From Gloeocapsopsis dulcis (GTDB lineage: Bacteria > Cyanobacteriota > Cyanobacteriia > Cyanobacteriales > Chroococcidiopsidaceae), in the NCBI RefSeq assembly GCF_032163395.1, contig NZ_CP119968.1:3436001-3500000 (forward strand): a stretch of DNA of 64,000 nucleotides, in the 5' to 3' direction. The notes under the pieces were generated by a model. The model had not been told where the DNA came from. It did not search any database and worked only from the letters and a program-made list of their open reading frames with translations. The stretch's first letter is position 1. Every line of letters starts with the position of its first letter. Below, in pieces: positions 34,366 through 41,594 of this stretch. The position numbers and the translations under genes are program-made.

Positions 34366-35415
34366 TTATTTCTCTCTAATTAAGCTGCGTTGTAACTGCT
34401 TAAGAGTTTGATAAATTTCTGGTAAGCGCGTGTAAACAGCAGATGCTTTGAGAAAAATTTTGTGTGGTATGGCAGGATTTCCAGAAACAATTGTTCCTGG
34501 TTGAACATCACTATGAACACCAGCTTTAGCAGAAGCAACAGCCCCATCTCCAACTTTTACCTGATTGGCAATTCCTACTTGACCTGCAAGGATGACTTGA
34601 TTGCCAATCTTGACACCACCTGCTAAGCCAACGTGTGCGGCAATTGCACAGTTAGCACCAACTTGACAACCATGACCAATTTGTACCAAGTTGTCAATTT
34701 TCGTATTTTCGCCAATGCGTGTTTCTCCCACTGCTGGGCGGTCAATTGTGCTATTGCAACCTACTTCTACACCATCTTCTAATACCGTGTAGCCTGACTG
34801 TTCCATCTTTACCCAACCCGTCGGTGAAGGAACAAAACCAAAACCTTCTCCGCCAATGACTGCACCACTATGAATCACGCAGTCAGCACCAATCTGGCTA
34901 CGCTCATGAATTGTACAATTAGCATGAAGAACCGTGCGATCGCCAATTTGAACTTCGGGGTAAATCACAACGTTAGGATGAATGCAGACGCGATCGCTAA
35001 TGACAACATCTTCCTGAATGACAACGTGCGCGCCAATGTATATGTCTTTACCAAGCTCTACTGAAGGATGAATAACTGCACTAGGATGAATTTCGGGTGC
35101 AGGGTGAAACGGTTGATAGTACAGTGCGATCGCTTGTGCAAATAATAAACGTGGTTGTGAACTTGCAATCCAAGCAATACCGCGTGATTGTGCTTGTGTT
35201 TGTAAAGTTTCAGCTTGCGGCAAAATTAACGCACTAGCCTGAGTTGTGCCAACTTGCGAGGCAAATTTGGCTCCTTCGATATAGCTCAAAGTTCCCGCAG
35301 CAGCTTCTTCAATTGGTGCTAATCCAGTAAGATTGGGATCGCAGTCTTTATAGAGATTAAGGCTATTATTGGCAGCAGCTTCACCGAGCTTTTGAACAAC
35401 TTCGCTAAATTTCAT
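34366..35415 (-). CDS. lpxD: UDP-3-O-acylglucosamine N-acyltransferase
   Basis: This enzyme of lipid A synthesis transfers the second 3-hydroxyacyl chain from acyl-ACP. It has 349 aa: an N-terminal uridine-binding domain (1-100), a left-handed parallel beta-helix of hexapeptide repeats (about 105-300; IHPSAVIHPSVELG...), and a C-terminal helical extension. The catalytic His lies in LVQIGHGCQVGANCAIAAHVGLAGGV. Start ATG 35415. In many cyanobacteria lpxD stands away from lpxA/lpxC, as here. It is followed downstream on the same strand by the MalT-like gene. Confidence 0.96.
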   Translation of the reverse strand: MKFSEVVQKLGEAAANNSLNLYKDCDPNLTGLAPIEEAAAGTLSYIEGAKFASQVGTTQASALILPQAETLQTQAQSRGIAWIASSQPRLLFAQAIALYYQPFHPAPEIHPSAVIHPSVELGKDIYIGAHVVIQEDVVISDRVCIHPNVVIYPEVQIGDRTVLHANCTIHERSQIGADCVIHSGAVIGGEGFGFVPSPTGWVKMEQSGYTVLEDGVEVGCNSTIDRPAVGETRIGENTKIDNLVQIGHGCQVGANCAIAAHVGLAGGVKIGNQVILAGQVGIANQVKVGDGAVASAKAGVHSDVQPGTIVSGNPAIPHKIFLKASAVYTRLPEIYQTLKQLQRSLIREK

Positions 35416-35494
35416 CTTTGACTTTTATAGTTTCAAAAACTAATTAACTATTTAATACCAATTTGTAATTCGTGAATTATCTATTCTCCCCTAA

Positions 35495-36727
35495 TCAAGA
35501 AGTTCCTATTGCTTGACCAGCTAACCAAGCGGTTGACCAAGCACTTTGGAAGTTAAAGCCTCCGGTAATGCCATCAATATCTAAGATTTCTCCGGCAAAG
35601 TAAAGTCCTCGACAAAGACGACTTTCCATCGTTTTAAAGTTGACTTCTTTGAGACTGACACCACCGCAGGTGACAAATTCTTCTTTAAAAACTCCCTTAC
35701 CTTGAATCAAGTATTGTCCTTGAGTAAGTTCTTGGACGAGTAGATTTAAGCTTTTATGCGATATTACCGACCAACGATCTTCACTACCGATAATCCGCGA
35801 TACTAAGTACTGCCATAGACGACGCGGTAATTCAACAGGACAGTTACTGGCGATCGCCCGTTTTGCCCATTCAGTTTTAACTGCAAGTAATTTTTGGCGA
35901 ATATCTTCAGGGTTACTGTGCGGTAGCCAGTTGATTACTAGACTTGCGTGATATTTCTCGTCATACAGCAGCCGCGCCCCCCATGCAGAAAGTTTCAGAA
36001 CCGCAGGACCACTCAAACCCCAGTGAGTAATGAGTAATGGACCTGTTTGTTCAAGTTTGTGGTTACCAACTGACAACTGCAAGCGGACTGTATTGATACT
36101 CACTCCAGCTAATTCGCGTAATTCTTTATCGAGAACGTTAAATGTAAACAGTGATGGTACGGGCGATTCAATATGGTGTCCTAAAGTTTCGGCAATTTGA
36201 TGACCGACTTTGTTACTACCTGTCGCAAGTAATAAGCGATCGCACGTAATAAGTTCTCCCGATTTCAATTGAATTTCAAATCTCGAAGTCACACCATCAA
36301 GCTTCTTAACAGAAACAACCGCTGCGCCCGTACGAATTTTGATTTTTAAGGCGATCGCCTTTTCCATCAGACAATCAACAATTGTGGCAGAATCATCTGT
36401 GATAGGAAACATTCTGCCATCAGCTTCGGTTTTCAGTTTTACTCCCTGTGCGGCAAACCAATTGACTGTATCGCGGCTTTGAAATCGGGTAAATGCCCCA
36501 CGTAAGGCTTTGCCACCTCTGGGATAATTTTGCACTAAGGCAGCTGGTTCAAAACACGCATGGGTGACATTACATCTCCCACCACCAGAGACACGGACTT
36601 TGGCTAACGGTTGGTGACTTGCTTCTAAAATAATGACTTGCATATGAGGATGAGCTTGAGCACACGCGATCGCGCCAAAAAAACCCGCTGCGCCTCCCCC
36701 AATAACGACGATCTTTAACGGTTGCAA
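35495..36727 (-). CDS. BaiN/HI0933-family FAD-dependent oxidoreductase
   Basis: The flavoprotein has 410 aa. The FAD Rossmann motif IVVIGGGAAGFFGAIACAQ is at residues 6-24, then VRVSGGGRCNVTHAC and near the C-terminus GLYFAGEILDIDGITGGFNFQSAWSTAWLAGQA, the HI0933/YhiN signature. Physiological substrates of this family are mostly unproved. The only start that keeps the FAD motif is TTG 36727, with AGGAAA just before it; the next Met is inside the second strand. Sequence is intact. Confidence 0.92.
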   Translation of the reverse strand: MQPLKIVVIGGGAAGFFGAIACAQAHPHMQVIILEASHQPLAKVRVSGGGRCNVTHACFEPAALVQNYPRGGKALRGAFTRFQSRDTVNWFAAQGVKLKTEADGRMFPITDDSATIVDCLMEKAIALKIKIRTGAAVVSVKKLDGVTSRFEIQLKSGELITCDRLLLATGSNKVGHQIAETLGHHIESPVPSLFTFNVLDKELRELAGVSINTVRLQLSVGNHKLEQTGPLLITHWGLSGPAVLKLSAWGARLLYDEKYHASLVINWLPHSNPEDIRQKLLAVKTEWAKRAIASNCPVELPRRLWQYLVSRIIGSEDRWSVISHKSLNLLVQELTQGQYLIQGKGVFKEEFVTCGGVSLKEVNFKTMESRLCRGLYFAGEILDIDGITGGFNFQSAWSTAWLAGQAIGTS

Positions 36728-37071
36728 TTTCCTGAAATTTCCTATACAGCAATCAAAGGCAGTTCTACATATCAGCCTAACGTTATGCCACTTCCCTATG
36801 CCAGTCGCTTTGCAGAAATCGCTACCATAACACCCTTACCAAGGATTTGCGGTATAACAGCGAATGCGACCGCCACAACCATTTTCGCAATGCCAACGAA
36901 TTGTTAAAAAGGGCATCTGCGATTCATGTAGGAGGTCTAGTAATGTGCTAACCACACTCCTATAGATAACTCAGGCGATCGAACGGCTAGCGTCACCAGT
37001 TACAGATACCTTATAACCCAGCACAAGGGTCGTTCGTCAATCCGGTGTACGCGGTGGTTAGCCTCTGCCAA
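36728..37071. other. Gene-free gap with attC-like imperfect palindrome
   Basis: No coding frame is credible here. The notable element is at 36979-37064, directly after the APH-family stop: AACGGCTAGCGTCACC on one side and GGTGTACGCGGTGGTTAGCC on the other form an imperfect dyad of integron-attC-like size, and its left half is repeated after the GNAT gene (26660-26686). Confidence 0.4.
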
Positions 37072-38085
37072 CTACACACAACCTAATAACTCCTTATCTG
37101 AGACTTTAAGAATAGCCTGTAACAGTGTTTGCGTTGTTCCAACGTCTTGCTCAGTGCCTCCCGATTGAGACAGATCATCGAGCGTTTCAAGAAATGCATA
37201 GGCAAATGCTCCTCGAAGCATTGATTGTTCTGCTTCACTTAATGGTAGGCACTGATGGTAAATCGACAGCGTGCTTTGCAGTTGAGCGAAGGTTAACAGG
37301 CTACCTCCTTCCGGCGTAGAACCGCTGGCTAATCCGTAACACAAATCGATAAATCGCTCTCCCTGGGTTGATTGATCCACATCAACAAAACCGCTCAAGT
37401 TACCATCTTGGAAGAAGACGTGGCAGAATCGAAAATCTCCATGCACAATCGTTTGTGGCAAAATACAGGCTCCTGTCTCCTCAATAACCTGAATTGCTTC
37501 TGATACAAGGTTTTGTGAGATAAACGGACGCTTGCTCAAGCTATTCGATAATTCATGGCGATTCGCCCACTTACCGCTCCAAGTTGCATTACTTCCAAGT
37601 ACTGGATGCGGATATTCAACCCCAACCCGATGAAGTTGAGCCATTGTCTCTGCATACTGACGCAATAATAGTTCACCTGTTTGTTGTATTGGTTTCCCTG
37701 GAACCTCACGCATCAAGTACACCACTTCATAATCTGATTCCACATTCGTTAGTGGAGACAAATACCAACTTCCATTGATAGTAGAAATGATTTCAGGCAA
37801 GGGGATTCTTTGCTTTCGCGCATACTGCAGCCAAGGAAACAGTTGATCTGGATTGTTGTGCATACTACGTGAGGCAAATTTGAGATAGTAAATCTCACTG
37901 TCAGCTTTGAGTTTTACAACCAATCCATAGGCAACATGCAGCATCTCAACCGAAACTTCTCGGAACTGATAGTGTTGTTGAACATGACGAATTATAAAAT
38001 CCGTCGTTGTCTCTACCGAGTCAAAACCATAAACGTTTTTTAGTTCAACAAGAACATCTTTGCCATAGGGTGATAAGACTTGCAT
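37072..38085 (-). CDS. Aminoglycoside phosphotransferase (APH)-family kinase
   Basis: The protein has 337 aa from ATG 38085; an in-frame TTG is one codon earlier. The small lobe has a lysine in IYYLKFASR, and the catalytic loop reads IVHGDFRFCHVFF (Brenner motif HGDxxxxN with His where Asn is usual), then the metal-binding FVDVDQS. This is the fold of APH/choline-kinase/HipA-like kinases that phosphorylate small molecules. The usual Asn of the loop is replaced, so activity should be checked. Substrate unknown; antibiotic resistance is not implied by the fold alone. An attC-like element follows the stop. Confidence 0.87.
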   Translation of the reverse strand: MQVLSPYGKDVLVELKNVYGFDSVETTTDFIIRHVQQHYQFREVSVEMLHVAYGLVVKLKADSEIYYLKFASRSMHNNPDQLFPWLQYARKQRIPLPEIISTINGSWYLSPLTNVESDYEVVYLMREVPGKPIQQTGELLLRQYAETMAQLHRVGVEYPHPVLGSNATWSGKWANRHELSNSLSKRPFISQNLVSEAIQVIEETGACILPQTIVHGDFRFCHVFFQDGNLSGFVDVDQSTQGERFIDLCYGLASGSTPEGGSLLTFAQLQSTLSIYHQCLPLSEAEQSMLRGAFAYAFLETLDDLSQSGGTEQDVGTTQTLLQAILKVSDKELLGCV

Positions 38086-38237
38086 CAATTCTCACCAAAC
38101 TCTAAACCTTTCCTAGTTCACTGCGGCGATCGCTTATCAGCAATATGAACTCAACCTCAAACACTTGCTAGGCAGCTTTCTTGTACTGCCCAATCGTTAA
38201 CTCAGGAGGCTAACCATTGTTTTAGTAAATTAATTGC

Positions 38238-38399
38238 TTAGGATTCCAATTCAAATTGGTCTTTGGTTGCACCACATACTGGACATACCCAGTCATCAGG
38301 AATATTTTCAAATGGCGTACCTGGTTCAATTCCTGAATCCAAATCACCTACTTCAGGATCGTAAATATAGCCACAAGTTGTACAAACATACTCTTGCAT
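38238..38399 (-). CDS. Rubredoxin
   Basis: This is a small iron protein of 53 aa. It has both CxxCG knuckles of an Fe(Cys)4 site: [15 protein letters not shown] near the N-terminus and [14 protein letters not shown] near the C-terminus, with the aromatic core Y/F/W residues in place. It ends soon after the second knuckle, so it is a soluble rubredoxin without the C-terminal membrane helix of cyanobacterial RubA. It would act as a one-electron carrier. The start is ATG 38399 ([10 protein letters not shown]). It lies upstream of the APH gene on the same strand, about 150 bp away. Confidence 0.95.
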   Translation of the reverse strand: MQEYVCTTCGYIYDPEVGDLDSGIEPGTPFENIPDDWVCPVCGATKDQFELES

Positions 38400-38497
38400 A
38401 ATGACTACCTGATAAAGTAACTAAATCTCTTAACATAATAGAGATTTTCCATCAAATTCGGCTTATGAAGCTAGAAGAACTGGAAATGTTAATTGTA

Positions 38498-38627
38498 GAT
38501 GCCCTCCGACTGAAGTCAGGGCTATTTAAACTAAGTGTGCCTTCGCGCACTGAACCAGTAGTTTTACATAAGTGCGTCCACCCAGGTGGACTTTGTTTAT
38601 TTAGCCGCGAATTCATGCGCCAGGCTT
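38498..38627. repeat. Dispersed intergenic repeat, copy B
   Basis: Same family as 18141-18268: GATGCCCTCCGACTGAAGTC start, a hairpin GTGTGCCTTCGCGCAC, a hairpin GTCCACCCAGGTGGAC, and the end TAGCCGCGAATTCATGCGCC. It lies between the rubredoxin and the secreted-protein genes and has no reading frame of note. Confidence 0.75.
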
Positions 38628-38691
38628 AAAAACTGGAAACCTACCTGTCTTGATAGTAGTCAGTAAAAGCAGGGTTGATCAGGCTACTTAA

Positions 38692-39273
38692 ATGAAGTAT
38701 ACAGTGACATTGGGATTTCTCACATTTTTAATAGTCACTGCTAGCACTCAGGTTTTATCAATACCTTTTGGGCTAAAAGTTAATAGCGTCAAACTACTTC
38801 CTGCGGTTAGTTCACCTAGTCGCGATGCTTCGTACATAAACCAGCAATTTGGGTTTCGGTTTGACCAGCCAAGTAGTTATATCATTGCAAATCCTACGGA
38901 ATTATCCAACGAAACCAATAATCCACTGCAAGTCTTGCAAATCTGGAAGCCAAAGGATTACTCTCAACGAATTAATCTTTTTGAATCCCCTCCAATCATC
39001 AGCATTACGATCTACAATAACCCCCGTCACCTACCGCTAGAAAGCTGGAAAGATCAACTTAGCCACAACGATGTTCGCCCTGTTATTGTTGCTGGACAGC
39101 AGGCGATCGCCTACACGTCTACTGGGTTATATGAATCTGATAATGTCTTGTTTAGTAGTGCTGACGGTCGCTATGTGTTTCACCTCAAAGGAGAATATAT
39201 AGATGCGAGTAATTCTGTCCGACAGACGTTTCAAAATATTTTATCGAGCTTTAGCTTCATCAGAAGCCTCTGA
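38692..39273 (+). CDS. Secreted protein of unknown function
   Basis: The protein has 193 aa with an N-terminal signal-like hydrophobic stretch (about 5-27, TLGFLTFLIVTASTQVLSIPF). The mature part begins with YINQQFGFRFDQPSSYIIAN, an opening that recalls PsbP/DUF1795-type domains, and is beta-rich with aromatic residues spaced through it (YAFTSTGLYESDNVLFSSADGRYVFHLKG region near the end). I cannot assign a family firmly. It is a single gene between the dispersed repeat and a convergent stress-protein gene. Confidence 0.75.
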   Translation: MKYTVTLGFLTFLIVTASTQVLSIPFGLKVNSVKLLPAVSSPSRDASYINQQFGFRFDQPSSYIIANPTELSNETNNPLQVLQIWKPKDYSQRINLFESPPIISITIYNNPRHLPLESWKDQLSHNDVRPVIVAGQQAIAYTSTGLYESDNVLFSSADGRYVFHLKGEYIDASNSVRQTFQNILSSFSFIRSL

Positions 39274-39323
39274 AATAAATTTTCCAGAGGCTTGTGCTTA
39301 ATTAACTAGCAAAGTGATAGTTG

Positions 39324-40112
39324 CTAAATACTTGTTGCTTTTGACCAAATGCCATCTTCGTCTTGTTCGTACTGTTCACAAACTGCATCCCAAGCTTGAT
39401 GTTCTGCTTTTTCTTCGTCACCTGTTTCCGATAAAGCTTTGTTGTAGTTAGCAATAAATGATCGCTGTGCATCTTCCGAAAGGTGCGATCGTACTTCTGG
39501 CGACAAGTCTGCTGCACTCTCAATTTGACCACTACGTCTGCGGGGTAAAGATTTGTCGTTAACGTGAGTTTCTTCACCACCCGCACTTTCAAGAAGTAAC
39601 TGAATTTCACCCGTTTTATCTGCAGGGGCTTCTATTGCTACCAAAAAGTCACCCGCTTCAATGCGAGTTTGATATACTGCTGCTTTCTCTTCTGGCATTC
39701 CTAATGTGACTAGGGCAGATACTAAACCGGCACCAGCACTACCTGCGATCGCACCCCCAGCAGCACCTAATAAAGCCGCGCCTAAAGGTCCTGCGGCGAC
39801 TAAAGTACCAATAAAAGGTACAAATAATACACCAACTCCAGTCAACAAAGCTAATGCAGAACCAAAAATTGAACCAAAAATTGCTCCTTGTTTTAGTCCA
39901 CCTAGGATGACATCTTTTTTAGTAATAAAACCAGCAATTTTAGTTTCGGAGTGGAAGTTTTTCCCAATTACAGAAATATCATCGCGAGAAATTCCTCGAT
40001 CGAGTAAACGGCGAATTACGCTATCAATTTGTTCGCGGTTTTTAAAAATAGCAGATACGCTGCGAAACTCAGTAGCACTAGGCTGCGTCACACTTGTATC
40101 AGTTGCAGTCAT
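39324..40112 (-). CDS. General-stress-protein-like (GSP17M) and ChaB-domain fusion
   Basis: The protein has 262 aa and three parts. Residues about 16-60 ([33 protein letters not shown]) match the YflT/general stress protein 17M motif. Residues about 80-130 form a Gly/Ala-rich glycine-zipper hydrophobic segment that could insert in a membrane. The C-terminal 70 residues ([26 protein letters not shown]...[22 protein letters not shown]) are ChaB-like. Start ATG 40112. Both ends are linked to stress in the literature, but the combined role is unknown. It is convergent with the secreted-protein gene. Confidence 0.82.
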   Translation of the reverse strand: MTATDTSVTQPSATEFRSVSAIFKNREQIDSVIRRLLDRGISRDDISVIGKNFHSETKIAGFITKKDVILGGLKQGAIFGSIFGSALALLTGVGVLFVPFIGTLVAAGPLGAALLGAAGGAIAGSAGAGLVSALVTLGMPEEKAAVYQTRIEAGDFLVAIEAPADKTGEIQLLLESAGGEETHVNDKSLPRRRSGQIESAADLSPEVRSHLSEDAQRSFIANYNKALSETGDEEKAEHQAWDAVCEQYEQDEDGIWSKATSI

Positions 40113-40448
40113 GTTTTTCCTTTATGTTTCCAACTAATTCAGAAGATACCAGTGACTAAAATCAACATCTTCATCCATAAGATTGATTCTTCAACTGTGT
40201 CTCATACTACATTTATTTAGAATTCCAACTAAGAAATGTGCTTTTTTTCTTTTCTTTTAATAAGAAATATTGCGTTTGTTTGAGTTGAAGTTAATAAAAA
40301 TTATGTAACACAGCGCTTCTAAATGGTTTGCGAACACCACAATTTGTTGGCTAGCCGCTAAGAGCAAAGAACAATGAATAATTAGCAACCCCAACCAGAT
40401 ATTTATAACTCGAACAGAATCGCTATAGCTTAAAATTCGTAATCAATT
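40113..40448. other. Gene-free gap
   Basis: I see no gene, RNA or clear terminator in this AT-rich 336-bp stretch between two minus-strand genes. It would hold the promoter of the GSP17M/ChaB gene, but no -35/-10 pair stands out. Confidence 0.5.
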
Positions 40449-40637
40449 CTACCCTCTTTGTAATCGGCTCCAAATTCCTGTTATGACGCATAACAGAATT
40501 AATATCAAAATGATTCCGCCAGGAATAAACGTTAAAATTCCTAATCCTCTTAGTACCCAAACAAGGATAGTGATTCCTGCGAGAATGAAAAACAGTTGTG
40601 AAGCACGGATGTTACGATTGCGACGAGTTCGACTCAC
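40449..40637 (-). CDS. Small membrane protein of unknown function
   Basis: The protein has 62 aa. A basic N-terminus (MSRTRRNRNIRASQ) precedes two hydrophobic helices (about 14-32 and 36-54) joined by a short Gly/Pro turn, ending in SRLQRG. The start is GTG 40637, with GAGG seven bases ahead. The positive-inside rule puts both ends in the cytoplasm. No family is recognised; small conserved proteins of this build occur in many cyanobacteria. Confidence 0.65.
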   Translation of the reverse strand: MSRTRRNRNIRASQLFFILAGITILVWVLRGLGILTFIPGGIILILILLCVITGIWSRLQRG

Positions 40638-40959
40638 TTTTTCCTCTTTTTTGCTGTGATTTTAAGTTTTGAATTACCTCATTCAAAATTCATAATTAGT
40701 TATTAGATTTTGTATAACTTATAACATTTATAACACTAGTAGCTAAATTTCAAAACTTGTGATTTAGTAAAGTTGAAACTTATAGATGTCTGTTTCAAAT
40801 CCAATATCTGTAATTTCTCTAAACCTTTACAGTAAGTTTACTATTTCTTTATATTTGTGTAGGTAAATTAGGCAGTATGAGCGACTGCTGCAAACAAGAT
40901 TTAACTAAGTATCAATGCTCAGATTCAGTTTTTAGGTGTTGAGGAGTAGCTGAAGTCAG
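40638..40959. other. AT-rich divergent promoter region
   Basis: This is a 322-bp gap between divergent genes and is very AT-rich. It contains a 21-codon Cys-rich frame (40877-40942) that I do not call. No RNA gene or conserved site is recognised. Confidence 0.5.
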
Positions 40960-41508
40960 ATGAATACATTTTCTATAGCAAATTTAGTCGAGCCTGCAAA
41001 AACATGGAGTCAAGTTCAGCAGACAGCACTTTTGCAAGGTGAGATCTTAGTAGAAACGCGATCGCATTCAGCGTGGGGTGGTGCGGTAATGGCTGCAATG
41101 TACTTACCAGTAAGGCGATCGCAAGTTTGGCAGCAAATTACTGATTATCCCCGCTGGGTGCAATACTTTCCTGATGTGATTAAAAGCGAAGTTTTACAGC
41201 GTGGTGAAACCAAACGCTTATACCAAGTTGCTAAAAAAGCCTTCTTTCTTTTTACCACTCAAGTTGAAGTTTATCTCAACGTCATTGAAGTTTTACAGCA
41301 ACGAATTCAGTTTCGTTTAGAGCAAGGAACGTTTAATGATTTTACTGCGGAGTTGAAATTACAAGACTGCGGCATAGGTACGGTGTTAACTTATGCAGTA
41401 CAAGCGACACCAAATATTCCTGTACCTACGATGTTTATTCAGCAAGCAATGCATCTAGAACTACCAGAAAATATGCGGCAAATGCGGCGAATTATTTGTA
41501 GTAGGTAA
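40960..41508 (+). CDS. SRPBCC (START-like) family protein
   Basis: The protein has 182 aa with the polyketide cyclase/dehydrase-type helix-grip fold: VMAAMYLPVRRSQVWQQITDYPRWVQYFPDVIKSEVL is the standard N-terminal strand-helix with the WxxxxDYxxWxxYFP pattern, and the long C-terminal helix is FIQQAMHLELPENMRQMRRII. Members bind hydrophobic ligands in the central cavity. There is no signal peptide. Cyanobacterial homologues are common and uncharacterised. Confidence 0.87.
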   Translation: MNTFSIANLVEPAKTWSQVQQTALLQGEILVETRSHSAWGGAVMAAMYLPVRRSQVWQQITDYPRWVQYFPDVIKSEVLQRGETKRLYQVAKKAFFLFTTQVEVYLNVIEVLQQRIQFRLEQGTFNDFTAELKLQDCGIGTVLTYAVQATPNIPVPTMFIQQAMHLELPENMRQMRRIICSR

Positions 41509-41594
41509 AAGAACGCTTCTAATTTCAGCTAACGAAGAAGCGATCGGGGTAATAGGTGATTTCTCCGATCCTCGACCTATAATTCCTGACTTCT

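Noticed and set aside
36722-36907. 61-residue plus-strand frame upstream of the BaiN-like gene
   Set aside because: No ribosome site, no domain, partly antisense to the flavoprotein start.
40877-40942. 21-codon Cys-rich frame MSDCCKQDLTKYQCSDSVFRC
   Set aside because: Four Cys in 21 residues is striking, but there is no Shine-Dalgarno and a frame this short is expected by chance in AT-rich DNA.
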